Assembly: GCF_000006405.1 (NCBI RefSeq)
Contig: NW_003217015.1
Span: 643,678 to 707,677 of the forward strand
Direction: 5' to 3'
Length of the DNA stretch: 64,000 nt
From: Perkinsus marinus ATCC 50983
Taxonomy: Eukaryota > Perkinsozoa > Perkinsida > Perkinsidae
Below, piece after piece: positions 49,375 to 60,485 of the stretch. Position 1 is the stretch's first letter. Every line of letters begins with the position of its first letter. Both the position numbers and the translations under genes were made by a program. The notes below the pieces were generated by a model, which saw only the letters and a program-made list of their open reading frames with translations, ran no database searches and was not told the origin of the DNA.

Positions 49375-49454
49375 GACAGTCTGGCCGAGCGGTCTAAGGC
49401 GCTAGCTTCAGGCGCTAGTCCGAAAGGGCGCGAGTTCGAATCTCGCGGCTGTTA
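49375..49454 (+). tRNA. tRNA-Leu(CAG)
   Basis: Starts GACAGTCTGGCCGAGCGGTC. Anticodon stem-loop CTAGC TTCAGGC GCTAG (anticodon CAG), class II variable arm, and T arm GCGAG TTCGAAT CTCGC. The acceptor GACAGTC pairs with GGCTGTT with two G-T pairs. TTTT follows closely. Confidence 0.95.
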
Positions 49455-49530
49455 CTTTTGCATGCTCCACGACTAGAATGGATTTAAACCTTTGTTGATG
49501 CTTATTTTGATCGAGACGTGAAAGATGGCG

Positions 49531-51728
49531 TTAAAAGATGTTTCGACATTCGGTGGGGTTGAACCCGGGTCTATTGGGTCGACCAGGGGTCGGCCAAGGG
49601 CTTAATTGAAATTTCGTGACGCCCGACGCAGAAGCGGTGGAGGTCACGGAGGATCGAGAAATGAAGCGGGCCACTTCTTGATCCTCGTTCTCACTTTCAG
49701 TTGTAATCACTATTCCGCAACTGAATAACTCTCCATCAGTGGATGCTTCGCATTTAGTAACATCAAAGTTAGTAAGAGTAAGGTTGTCTATAATACAGCC
49801 CGGATGCTCCACTCGGATCTGCAACAACAACAATCAAGCTGGAAGGCAGTCTCTAACTGAGCTTGTCGGGCAGAATCAACTCCACACAGATGTACGTACT
49901 TGGCCAATGATCGTCACGCCGTCCCGGCAGAGGCCTTGAACGATGACTCTGCGTCGGCGTAGTCTGAGAAACCCGCACACTAATAACATTCACATCTGCT
50001 GAGCAGGAGACAAACTCGCTGAAAACTACATAAACTGGGGCGATACGAATGCAGGGATTGGGATAGTAAATACGCGTGAGTGAGCAGACATAAGCAGGCG
50101 TATCGCCCAACCTGAGCATGCCTCCCGGTAGAGTATAGATTCCTGGTATCAACTGTAGCACTCTGGTTGTCGTATCACCATCACTGTGGTGTGGATCATC
50201 AATGATCTCCTGCGCAACCAAGGACAACACGGGGATCGTCGAAGTGGCTTCAACCACGCGATGGGAGGGACTCACCTGTAGCTTGCCCGACATGCTTGCG
50301 TCTACCACAATGATGTCTTGCTTCTCCCGAGCCCAGAACTCCCTCTGCCGCTTCTGGTGCTCAGGGAGGGTGTATGCGAAATGGCGATATATCTACCAGC
50401 ACGATCGACGAGGAACTCCGATTCAGCACCAGCAGGCCAGCAATCACCTCAGATGCTCGCTGGGAAGATCCCTTGGAAATCCTGTCTGTAATTGCTGCAA
50501 TACCCAAGCCACCTTCAGCCGCGGCCCATCGTAGTCTTGTCATGTCGCTCTCTTCTATGTTGACCTCAATGGCAATCCGGAAGGGTTGGCTTTCTCCCAC
50601 CGCGGTTGTAACAACGATGCTATGCTCACTTCGCCCGGAAAGCCGTGGTATGCCGCGTAAGACGCAACCCCGTTTCTCCAGTTCTATTCCCGGCGGCAAT
50701 GCAGGTGTGACACGGCTGGTGACACTATCGTCTTCTGAAGACAGATCTTGGTCACCAACCTTCACGATCAACCGTATCGGGCCGCACTCCCGACCATAAC
50801 GCAGAGCCAAGTGTGGCGCATCACCATCGACGCCGTCAAGGCCGACCACTTTGGGCAGTCTTCCAATGAGGGTCACGCGGGCCTCGATTATACTGGATAC
50901 CCCCTCCTGGGCTTGCACAAGAGCTACAACGAACACTGCGTCCTTGATGACCACTCGTACAGGAGGCCCGTCCTCCCGACACGATGAAGACAGCTCAGTT
51001 CGACTAGTGTCAACTAGGGTAAGTAGTCTCTCTTCAGCTGACAGAGCCAGCGAGACCTGAGCCTCCACAGAGCCCAACGGTGATACCAGATCAGCCGTTA
51101 TCTGCAGTGAGAACGTCCGATACCGACCCGTCCACGATGGGTTCCCACTACCGTTCCAGCGACGCTACCGTCCTTGCCATTAGACATGCTCATCCACGTC
51201 TCTGTGTTCATGCCAATAGGGACATCCTCCGGTACGGCAGTGACCACTTTAGCGTCCTTAGCGGGTTCGAAGGCAATCTACCCAAACCATAAAGAAGGGA
51301 CCCAACAGGAGACCGACCAACTGACCTTGCGAAGGCTGAGTTCTTCCTCTGTCGGTCCCTCTAGCTGCCAAACTACGACTAGATTTCCCGTACCGGGAAT
51401 CTTAGGTCCGACGGCTGTTGGACGTGGCGGTAATAGGTCTTCCTTAGCTGAGGGTAACGACTTAGGACTCGCTTCTTGTGAGCTCATGGAACTGCCCGAT
51501 AGTGTGCGAACTTCCATTGTATTGACAACGCAAGAGCTGGCAGGAGATACAACAAGGGTTGTATTGCTGAGACCAACGATCGACCTTAGCACTGCCACCG
51601 TGGCAGTGCCACGTATGCTGGGCTGAGCGGCTAGCGCTGCATTTACTATTTACACGGAGCCAACACCGCCTATACGAGGGTATCGCACAGGAGCATCTGT
51701 AATTTCCAGGCTTCATCCGTGTTGGCAA
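49531..51728 (-). CDS. Protein with putative Ig-like (He_PIG / cadherin-like) domains
   Basis: Minus-strand exons: about 51598-51278, a long exon 51077-50361, 50308-49853 and 49833-49531. The long exon contains ALPPGIELEKRGCVLRGIPR followed by a beta-rich stretch. The L-P-P-G-I-x-L ... G-x-L-x-G-x-P pattern is the hallmark of He_PIG putative Ig domains found in large surface or secreted proteins. The rest is also Val/Ile/Thr-rich with alternating hydrophobics, as expected for beta-sandwich modules. No signal peptide or membrane anchor could be placed, and both ends are uncertain. A dispersed repeat (R4) lies just upstream. Confidence 0.5.
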
Positions 51729-51832
51729 CCGTTCCGTCTGTTATCCTCACTGACGTCCTTCGCAGTTCGCCCAGCTACCCGTCTTAGTCCTCAATACCTT
51801 CCCCTGGCAGTGTCGGAATATCTATTTAGTTT

Positions 51833-51985
51833 CCTCAGTGATGCTCGAGACCTTCCTCACAACGTTATGGAGAATTACACACGACTTGGTACAAAGTCTA
51901 ACCATAACTTCCCCACATTTCCCTTGTAATCTTCATATTGTCACAAACCCATGTCGTTGACCTTGTGCAAATTTGCTAACCCTGC
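51833..51985 (+). repeat. Dispersed repeat, copy R4
   Basis: Runs from TTTCCTCAGTGATGCTCGAG through TTACACACGAC to CATATTGTCACAAACCCATG, then TCGTTGACCTTGTG. It is diverged but shares both ends and the ATATTGTCAC block with R1 and R2. It lies upstream of the Ig-like gene, either intergenic or in an unresolved 5' intron. Confidence 0.65.
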
Positions 51986-51997
51986 TTCCTGGTGATC

Positions 51998-52356
51998 TTA
52001 ATTTCTTAGGAAGATGAAATCAGCAGTGAAGAGTGATAGCTGTAAGATGATGATGATGACGATAAGTCCCTCTGGAAGACGTCCCAAGCTCGGCAGAGGA
52101 CGGGGAACCTCGTAGAATTCAGTCAAAAAAGTTGAGTCTGGTGATCGAAAAAAAAGGCCCAACCCTTCAAACTGCTCAGTGAGTGCGAATGACTGACAAA
52201 TTCCGGTGCCATTTTGAAGCAACCGGCGAGCTCCCCAGTTGCTCTAGTAGAGATTCGCGACAACATATTTCTAGAGCTCCGAAGTGGATCTAAGAGAAAG
52301 GTAGCACAGTAGTTGAAAACCTCAACAACCGCACTGCCTCTCCCGACCTCATCCAT
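51998..52356 (-). CDS. Short hypothetical frames
   Basis: Two overlapping minus-strand frames (52356-52123 and 52222-51998) can be joined by GT-AG ends near FKMAPEF, and the second contains a hydrophobic run (EGLIVIIIILQLSLFTADFI). This could be a small membrane protein. No family match, low support. Confidence 0.25.
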
Positions 52357-52519
52357 GCGAGCGGCAAAGGACTAGTAGCGGTAGTACAATGCCGTGGGAA
52401 TCAACGCAACCGTCCATGTGTCATTATCGAGAAACATATACCAATTTTAAGGGCTCTCACTGGAGGATATCAACCACCCTCCTCTACTACTGATGTTGTT
52501 CGCTACTACTACCCACTGC

Positions 52520-52835
52520 CTATTGATGCTTGGCCTGTTGTAGTAGCCTCTTCTGCATGAACACGTTGGTCTCCATCATATTCTGAGCGCAACGCCACAA
52601 ACAGGTCTGCTCCGAAGTGGACAGAGACTTGCCAGGAGTCTGAGCAGTACAAGATGAACAACAGTAACGACACGAGTTGGCGAGTTACCGAAACGCATTT
52701 GTCGAAACAGAGTCCGGTGAGCTTGACCATAGTCTTCTGACTTTCAATGATCATATTTAACTGCATCATCTGTTGCTGAGCAGCCTTGTGGTCATCAGAA
52801 CTATGATCACTAGTATAGGATGATGTAGTGTCCAT
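52520..52835 (-). CDS. Small TIM chaperone (Tim8/Tim13, Tim10-DDP family)
   Basis: Intermembrane-space chaperone that escorts hydrophobic precursors to the mitochondrial inner membrane. Two exons, 52835-52689 and 52640-52520 minus the intron at 52640-52688 (49 bp, GT-AG), encode 88 aa, the normal size. The twin Cx3C pattern is complete: CFDKC, then SLSTSEQTCLWRC. The spacing and the SL-S-x-S-E-Q-x-C motif are closest to Tim13/Tim8. The start MDTTSSYTSDHSSDD gives the typical polar N terminus; the same frame stays open upstream to 53003. It is divergent from the RPL13A gene. Confidence 0.88.
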
Positions 52836-53323
52836 TATAGGGAGGAGGCTGGTGAAAAAACGGGGTGCTTCAACACAGCATGTCGCCGCCGTTGGTCTAT
52901 AGATTCTTCCGGATGCGCTCCCCCCTGCCGTGAAAAGCTCCCTCTGTAGCCCTTTTACTGCTGCATGTATGCACACGAAGCCATCCCTAGCCCCATTCCT
53001 CACTCATTAGTAAATGGTGTTTCGTGTGCTATTCCGTTCTTCATGCGTCTCTTTTCAGAGACGCTGGAAGAACGATGAAAATCGCCCCTCGTTATGATCA
53101 CCAAACTCTGCCGAGTTCGGCAGTAATGTATAGGAGTTCTAATACGGACCTAAACGCCTTGGTGGAATTGACGTATGTATAAGGTCACTGCCAAGTCAAA
53201 CAGAATGAGAGGAACCTAAATCTTGCAATCTAGTATCTTCACAATTTTGAAATTGTAAATAGCGCGTTCGCCCGAGCGATCCATAGCCTTTGTTCGTACA
53301 GTCCGGAGTCGACCTATACCGGT

Positions 53324-54196
53324 ATGTTCGCCAAGGAAATCGTAATCGACTGCCGCGGGCACCTTCTGGGCCGCCTCGCGAGTAATAAGGGGGTGTCTAG
53401 GGTTGGGGTCCATGGCTGACCTGTTTTGAATCTTTCTCGTCCGCTCAGTGGATTCGTGTTAGCTCCTGATTGCTAGGCCTCCTGGACTTGCCATTAGACC
53501 AATATTGAGAAAGTTACGGTATTGTTGTTCTTCTTCAGGCATGATCGCTAAGGAGCTTCTTAGCGGTCAGAAGATCGTTGCTGTCCACTGTGAGGGCATC
53601 AACATCTCTGGCTCCTTGTTCCGTAACAAGCTGAAGTACGAGAGTTTCAAGCGCAAGCACACCAACTCCAACCCCAAGAAGGGCCCTATCCACTTTAGGG
53701 TAATCACAAGATCGTCTCTTCCTGTGGTCCACTCATCAACTCTTTCGTTTAGGCCCCCTCTAAGATCTTGTGGAGGACTATCCGCGGTATGATCCGCCAT
53801 AAGACCGCCCGCGGCCAGGCTGCTCTTGATCGTCTGAAGGTTTTCGATGGTATGCCGCATCCTTACGACAAGGCCCCCAAGCAGGTCATCCCTTGCGCCC
53901 TCAAGGTACCGATGCTCTAGCTGGCCTCGTTTTCTCTTATTGTTTTTCTACTGTAGGCCTTAAGACTGAAGCCCACTCGTAAGTTCTGCTGCCTCGGTGA
54001 CTTGAGCGAGAGGGTTGGCTGGAAGTGCAAGTCTCTTGTGGAGCGTCTCACTGAGCGTCGTAACCTCCACAAGGCCGAGTACTACACGAAGGTCACCAAG
54101 ACCATCCGCAAGGTCAGGTCTGAGGCCCAGAAACAGGTTGCTGCTGACCCTAAGCTCAAGGCTGAACTTGCTACTGTTGCTCCCATCAGCTTCTAA
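53324..54196 (+). CDS. RPL13A: 60S ribosomal protein L13a (uL13)
   Basis: Large-subunit ribosomal protein. Four exons: 53324-53381, 53539-53699, 53753-53905 and 53957-54196, with introns of 157, 53 and 51 bp, all GT-AG and in phase. They give 203 aa, the same length as human RPL13A. Conserved blocks include [79 protein letters not shown] and a basic C-terminal helix region. The first intron after a short coding exon is the longest, as is common in ribosomal protein genes. Confidence 0.98.
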
Positions 54197-54632
54197 GAAG
54201 AAGGCAGTTTGATCCCTCGAATGTCGGATGAAGATCGACTTCCTACTAGGCGGCTAACTTTCCGGGAAAGTGCCCTTTTGTGTTGAGTATTAGTCGCGAA
54301 ATATCGGCATGCACTGTTTGCTTGTTTGGGTCCTGTGGCTCTTAAGTGCTCCTGACTCATTTCACAGTGCGATAGTAATAACGAGAGAGTTAGCTAGGCC
54401 CGTGTTAAAAGGCTTTGGTCTTAACGTGCATGGTTTAGTGTTACAGCTCGTTAACAAGCGTAATGAATACCAATGATGATAGCAAGGCTCCCTCTTCTGC
54501 CATGGTCATAGCTGGCCTAGCGTGGAGACTCCTGCCACTCATCGATCCCTATAATAGCTGATGATGATAGTCGGTACGTCTCTGAGATTGTTGATGAGAT
54601 ACCTTTTCTTTTCACCTTTCCACTGAAGCATA

Positions 54633-54783
54633 ATAGTAAGTGTGGTATCGGGGAAAAGCTCGTTCACGGATACTTGTTCCGTCGAGTCGTGACTGTCTCC
54701 GTATAGTAACGGTCAACCGCCAGGGCATAGCAGACTCTAGCTTCACCTCCGGAGATTGCTTTTATATTGCGGGTCCCACATAT
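54633..54783. repeat. Duplicated 151-bp unit, copy 1
   Basis: Aligns base for base with 54919-55069 with only about six differences. It contains GTATCGGGG, GACTGTCTCCGTATAGTAAC and GGAGATTGCTTTTATATTGC. A 69-codon minus-strand frame crosses copy 1 but its peptide matches nothing. The flanking AT-rich sequence is not conserved, so the unit itself was duplicated or is under constraint. It could be a small noncoding RNA gene; it does not resemble U1-U6, 5S, SRP or a tRNA. Confidence 0.8.
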
Positions 54784-54918
54784 CAAGGATAGAGAAAGAA
54801 ATTTCTCGCAGAGGAGTTCACTGTAGTTTTTAATGTATTCACGAATGTAGTAGACGTGGTTATCTTTGGTACACAATGAAGATTAAATAATCATCATCAT
54901 ATCAACAAGTTGAAAATG

Positions 54919-55069
54919 ATAGTAAATGTGGTATCGGGGATAAGCTCGTTCACGGATACGTGTTCCGTCGAGTCGTGACTGTCTCCGTATAGTAACGGTC
55001 AACCGCCAGGGCATAGCAGACTCTAGCTTTACCTCCGGAGATTGCTTTTATATTGCGGGTCCTACATAT
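54919..55069. repeat. Duplicated 151-bp unit, copy 2
   Basis: Second copy of 54633-54783, same orientation, starting 286 bp further on. The boundaries of similarity (ATAGTAA at the left, ACATAT at the right) are sharp. Confidence 0.8.
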
Positions 55070-55680
55070 TAACATATCCAATTGATATATAATTAAGAGT
55101 GAATGAAAAAACAGATTCAAAGAGTTAGTCTAACAATACAGAAGCATGAGAACGGCGAGCTGTGCTGTGCTCGTTGATGAATCCGATGTCCATCAAGGAA
55201 AGAGTGTACCACGCATATGTAGTGGGACGGCAAATACTGTAGCTCAGCGCATTTTCTGTGTGTTCGCTCAATCATCTAGACTCCAGCCCATGTCGTGAAT
55301 CGGGCGTAACTGTTCAGCGCCAAGGCTTGAAGTTGTAGAATCAAACAAGTTATCGTTATGAACAATTCCTCATGAATACTATTGCAGACGTTTCTCCCAT
55401 CACGAAATTGACGAACACAGGCCATAAGAAGGTAGCGGAAACTGTCTCGAATAGTACAACAAAAGCGTGCACATAGTAAATTGATACTGTATTATCATCT
55501 CATTCGACACCCATCTCTCGACTGAGGGCGCTATAGAGATCATCAAGGGCCGACCCAGACGATACTGTACTAGGAGATACCGCAATAGTGGGTACACTTG
55601 AGGAAGGGCTAGGACTACTCACCGACACGGGGGGAACCTGAGAGTAGCAAGAGCCGATAGTAATACACACAGCAACAACA
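55070..55680. other. Intergenic region
   Basis: AT-richer stretch between the duplicated unit and the AT-hook gene. A 65-codon minus-strand frame at 55597-55400 is open, with no match. Nothing else is seen. Confidence 0.4.
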
Positions 55681-56963
55681 TCAACTCCTTACCTCAGCAG
55701 CAACAACAGCAGTTTCACTCGAGGGCGCGCTCTCCTTAGACTCTCCTGGTGGAATAATTTCTTGAACTGGAGTTGGCTTTGGTTTAGCAACCTTGGCCTG
55801 CCTGGGCCTCTTAGTCTGCCTCGGCTTTTTAGCGACCTCGGCCTCCCTCTTCACGCCCTTACCATTACTCGTCTTCTCCCCACCTGCAGCCTCCACCGTA
55901 GCATGCTTAGTCGAGCCTAGGAGCTCCTTGATACTAGCACTCAAGGACTTGATCTTGTCACTAACGACAGGGGCAGCAGATGAGGAGATCTCGCTACTTG
56001 TTGCAGACCTAGCTGGACTCCGCCGACGCCAACTAGAGTCTGTCCCTGTAGAACTCTCCTCCTTAGTCTTGTTAGTGCTCCACTTCGACACTTTATTATG
56101 CTGCCTTTGGACCTCCTCCTTGGTCTCATCAACAACCAACTGAATTGCCTTCAACCGCTCCTCCTTCTCCTTCTCGGTCTCCTGCCTAGGTTTCGCCTTG
56201 GCCACAGGCCCAGGCTTTCGACCTCTCCTGCGTTTCGTCGGTCCACCTTCTGGAGCCGGCAACGATGCATTAGAGTGAGTCGCATCTTCAGCCTGTACCC
56301 CTTCTGGCGCTGCAGCGCGACCACTGCTCCTCCCACTGCGCTTTCCCGCAACACCCCCACTCTTCTTAATCGACAAGTCGGTTGTGTTGGGTCCTCCATC
56401 AACGCGAGCTGGTCGCGGCCTCTTGTAAGGTGAGTCCCTAGTCCCCTTACGGAAGGCCTCTACCAGGCGGTTCAAGTCTGCAGGAGTCTGAACAAGCAGA
56501 AAGTAATCGAACCTCGCGACCATGCCTCGCCTACCGCTATAGCGTCGAGCACGCCCAACGCAGCCTGCAGGGCGGAGCGGTGTTCGCCAGATGAGCTATG
56601 AGATGGTAGGAAGTCTAATGGGGACTTGGCTATAGTACTGAAAGGCATAGTGTGAGCATCGAAAGAACCGTGAACAAGCATGCCCCCATGCTTGACAGCG
56701 AGTCCAAGAGAGGCACATGTTAGCTGCACCCACAGCTGCTTCGATCGTCTCGAAGAGCCTTGATATTACTTAGCGAGCTTTGATGCTTTCCAGACCCCCT
56801 CCCAGTCTTCCATACGCAGTTGGTTCCAGCTTAGCTTATCCTCTTCTATGTTGCACTGCAGCAAGGGCTGCCGCCGCCGCCGATGATGATGATGGTGGTG
56901 ATGCTCATCCGCCTTTTCTCGGACCGTGAGCCGGGGACTTGGTCGGCTCTCGAGGCTTGTCAT
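55681..56963 (-). CDS. Nuclear AT-hook-type protein, tandem paralogue N1
   Basis: Minus-strand gene. An early exon has KADEHHHHHHHRRRRQPLL and EDWEGVWKASKLA (about 56963-56770). A domain of unknown family follows, SPLDFLPSHSSS ... ALQAALGVLDAIA, and joins TPADLNRLVEAFRKG across a GT-AG intron of 46 bp near 56480-56525. The long last exon is very basic and low-complexity, with KRRRGRKPGPVAKAKP; its R-G-R-K-P core is an AT-hook DNA-binding motif. Lys/Glu-rich coiled and Ser-rich stretches follow to 55681. Probably a chromatin protein. The next gene upstream is a paralogue with the same domain and the same intron position. The exact start and the joint between the first two exons are not resolved. 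Confidence 0.6.
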
Positions 56964-57116
56964 TGAAAAGACTAGGACCAAATTCCCATCATCCATTATC
57001 AGCAAGCTCATCGGACTCAACACGATCAGACAGGAAGGGGAAAGGGACGTTGAACACACCAGAGAAGTCGTCGAGGCAGAAAAGCAGACCTATGCTGCAA
57101 TCGACAGCAGTGCGGG

Positions 57117-57255
57117 AGAATATGCACATGGCCAAGTACATGTGTTGGCGACGAAACGAAGATGTTGTAGGAGCTGGGGCAAATTCCAATCGGCTGAACT
57201 TCTATAACTCGCGAGAAAATTCTTGAGCTCAGCTGAGGAAAGCGAATATATAATC
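57117..57255 (-). repeat. Dispersed repeat, copy R5
   Basis: Read on the minus strand it starts TTTCCTCAGCTGAGCTC and ends CAACACATGTACTTGGCC and ATGTGCATATTC. It lies between the two paralogous nuclear-protein genes, apparently outside a gene. Confidence 0.7.
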
Positions 57256-57716
57256 CGAAAGTGATCAAGGGTATAGCACCCGAAACGTCTCCCTGTACCT
57301 CTACAACAATTGAAAGAGCACAGACCGTACGATAGCGAGTTGTTCCTAAGAGAGGCAGTAATGGTCATTCTAACAGCAGCTAACGCAGCGGCAACAGTAA
57401 CAGCAACCGAGATCCTCATGCGCTCGTCAGCTCTACACACTACCCTTAAGACAATAACACTGCGCCGGGTCCAGTCTTGAGCGTCGGGCAGGAGACCATA
57501 CAATAAAATAACACCCAAACCTACACGGCGGTCGGATACATTGTGGAGGAGGATGTAATGAGCTGAGGAGAAACATTCGGACATAACACAAGTCGAATAG
57601 GACAGACCAGTAAGTGTCCATAAGATGGTATGACCAGTATCATCAGCAACGGTGCTTCACCTCACAACCTTGCACACTACTTCATCCACACGGCGTCGTT
57701 AATTCAACAATCACGT

Positions 57717-58413
57717 TCAACTGCCAGGGCCTCTCAGCAGCCTCGCCAATAGAGGGGTCGACGATGCCTTGGGCTTGGCTTTGATATGTCCTCTAAGCCC
57801 TCCGGCACCTCCCGGCTTCACACGTGGTACAGTATTCCTGCCCAACCGAGGTTTCACTCGTCTATGTTCATGGTCTTCAGCGACAGACTGTGGCTCCTCG
57901 TCAGCCTTCTCCCCCATACCCTCACGAAATGAGTCCACTAGATTATTAAACTCCTTAGGACTCTGACGACAGTGCAAAGGTTGGAATCCCGTTAAGGCCA
58001 TTTCACCCACCACTATAGAGTCCAACACCCTCAACACATCTTCTAGGGCAGGCCGATCATTGGAGTGGCAACGAGGTGGTAGGAAATCCAGAGGGGACTC
58101 GATCACAGGGCTGAGGAAGAACAAACTCAACCAGGCGAGCAGAGATGAACAGCACAACAGATAGGGACCATCGGAAGGAGATTAATGAGAGGTAACCCTA
58201 TCTCTTCTTCAAGACAATTCCACGCCTATAACACCGCGAGTTGAGCCCCGCCCAGTACTTGTCCTCCGCCAGCGTAGACGCCTCCCATACACAGTCCCAA
58301 TCCTTCTCCTGCATCACTCCCCAATCAACCTCCCTCCCACTCAACTGCCGCCCTTTATCCCCCTTCCCTCGAGCCGTTGACCGAGGACTCTTCCGACGAT
58401 CATGAGTGGCCAT
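57717..58413 (-). CDS. Nuclear protein, tandem paralogue N2
   Basis: Start at 58413 with a basic N terminus (MATHDRRKSPRSTARGKGDK) and EKDWDCVWEASTLAEDKYW, matching N1's EDWEGVWKASKLA. A later exon has SPLDFLPPRCHSNDRPALED and VLRVLDSIV. This is joined by a GT-AG intron to SPKEFNNLVDSFREG, at the same place as in N1. The C terminus is shorter, Lys/Arg/Pro-rich, and ends at 57717 without a clear AT-hook. Function unknown; the shared module suggests common interaction or DNA binding. The joint between the two halves near 58150-58200 is not settled. Confidence 0.55.
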
Positions 58414-58846
58414 ACGTTCAACCTTAGACTTTGATCCCTCTCAGATGACTCCACTTATACTCAACTCCGTATGTGGCCGAGAAACAACGTTTGGCAGTAT
58501 ACAAAGGACGTTCAGTGGACCTTGAGACGACGATGTATCTGAGGGAACCTCTGACCTTCCTCTTCAACTTGCAATAGTGCCTACAACCCGCACGCCTTGG
58601 TATTTCTTCACATTACTACTCTGCTTGGCCAAAGCACACTGGCAGTCTGCATGGCAGACGTGAACTCGACCCTCCAAGGCCAGGTTGAACTGACAACAAT
58701 AAAGGTGTCATAGCGACAGAACAGACAAGCCTCTTCCCCTTCTTCCCAAACAGACCCCAACCGTCCCTCTCACTACCTTTTTCCGCAGTTGCCCCCAAGT
58801 CCACTGGTATACGTTGAGCTTGTCGCGAGCCATACGGGAGAAGAAC
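58414..58846. other. Region without recognised gene
   Basis: Short overlapping minus-strand frames only (58616-58804 and neighbours). A third diverged copy of the N1/N2 module was looked for and not found. Confidence 0.4.
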
Positions 58847-59839
58847 CTAAAGGAGCACCATCGAGTACAAGTACTGATACTCTCGACAATACTCATTCTG
58901 AAGCTCTTCCTGCTCCTCCTCATCAGCAGCAGTAGGGACCTCCTTTCCGTACTTCTCAGCCAATTTCTTACACACATTCAACTCCTCCTCGTTAACCTGA
59001 AGAGATCATTTCCACCAACATCCCCGCTCGCCGACCAGCAGACCTTCGGGAGCGTCCACTCAGCCTTCTGAGGAATAACCTCCGGCAGTTTGTCGTAGTA
59101 CATATCCTTCAAGTTGAAACTGTTCATATTCTGCAGGTAAGTTCTACGCTTATCAAACCTGAATTCAAGCACATTTCTACCCCGTCAAGACAACCCCGTG
59201 GTACTACTTCTCTTTGAAGGTGTCGTCCTTGATGGCCTTAGGGTTCTGGTAGAGTAGATTCTTAGGCGTCTTTCCCTTCCGCCTCCCCTTAGCCCGAGCA
59301 GCTCTCTTCACTCTGTTAGTCCTCTTGATCTGCATAACGTGAGCAAGCTGAAGAGCATTGTGCCTTATTACCACCACCACCACACAAGTCAACTCGACAC
59401 TGTATGAAGAAATGACTGTGGCCCATGGCTGCTGTGATATGAGTTGTCATACTTATAATACAGCAGACGATATATGAGTTGACATCTGTACGATTTCTTG
59501 AGGACTTTACTAAGCTGAATCCGATAGAGGAAAGCCATACGGCAACGTCTAGAAGAAGTTCCGATTGGAATGGCATGAGCACATATTCGAGCACATATAC
59601 ATTCCTTTCTGGATTGTGGAACCAGAGGCTATCTCCATCATATTCAATTTTCTTCCCTGTGTAACCTCCCAAACCGGCACCTGTTCGGCCTCCACGTCAT
59701 CATGATCATCCGAAAACAACATATTCCGCCACTGCCATGCTACCTGTGACAGCCGCTGCCGACGTCGACGATTACTCTTATCACCGGCGACGCTACGTTT
59801 TAGAGTTGATAAGATATCATCACGAACCTGAAATACCAT
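58847..59839 (-). CDS. Unidentified multi-exon gene, basic then acidic protein
   Basis: Minus-strand exons: about 59839-59670 (Arg-rich, RRRRQRLSQVAWQWRNMLFS, then acidic DDHDDVEAEQVPVWE), about 59665-59600 (GYTGKKIEYDGDSLWFHNPE), and 59360-59204 (KRTNRVKRAARAKGRRKGKT, NLLYQNPKAIKDDTF). The next exon has NSFNLKDMYYDKLPE and joins VNEEELNVCKKLAEKYGKEV through a 48-bp GT-AG intron. It ends in an acidic stretch with stop at 58847. The mix of a nucleolar-type basic segment and acidic patches suggests an RNA- or ribosome-assembly protein, but I do not recognise the family. Confidence 0.4.
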
Positions 59840-59882
59840 CCGTTGCCATAATCTGATCCGTGCATATGGATATGGTTCCTCG

Positions 59883-60228
59883 ATGACAACAACGGAACCC
59901 CTTAAATGTTACCTTTGGATAATATCGAGTACACGCTCTCCTCTACTACTTGTGGTGTACCACAGGTCATCGAGGAAGCATATCCATAGTTTGTCAGTAC
60001 GGTCGCACATTTGTCTTGCGAGGCCAATGCAAGCACGGTTCCGATTGCGGGTATGCCCACGACTGGAGCGAGCTAAGGCAGGCTCCTGATCTCCGGAAGA
60101 CCAAAATGTGTCAGCTCGTGGTGCTGACTACGGACTGCACAGAAAAGAATCGCGAGAAAAGCGCATGGATTTCTAATCGATATTCACAAGATCCTCAATG
60201 CTTCAACTACTCCCTTATATTATCCTAA
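59883..60228 (+). CDS. CCCH zinc-finger protein fragment
   Basis: A plus-strand frame contains LRGQCKHGSDCGYAHDWSEL then RQAPDLRKTKMC. The G-x-C-x5-C-x3-H part and the following E-L-R-x-x-P-D-L-x-K-T-x-x-C link are typical of alveolate CCCH RNA-binding proteins, where fingers repeat. The first Cys of this finger is not at the usual spacing (C-x11-C instead of C-x8-C), and the next finger breaks off. Either an unresolved intron or decay explains this. The gene probably continues towards 60240. Confidence 0.4.
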
Positions 60229-60485
60229 CAGACATGGAAATGCGATCCCGTATTTTCTATGTATCACCCAGGCTCAGGCGGGAATCTTAAAGTCTCACCA
60301 AGACACCCCACTTTGCCCAGTGACGCCTCATCTCGTTAAGGTGCTGTCACTACGACATGGATATTGATATTACGGGAATCATATCAATGAATATGAGAGC
60401 AACTACTTCCTATTAGGATAGACTAGTTATAGTGTGTGCGAGCTTGCGACTAGTATCGGGCCCTCTCATTATAGTAAATACCATT

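Noticed and set aside
54664-54876. 70-codon minus-strand frame across the duplicated unit
   Set aside because: Conservation between the two copies is at the DNA level along the whole unit, not only at coding positions. Only the part inside the unit is conserved.
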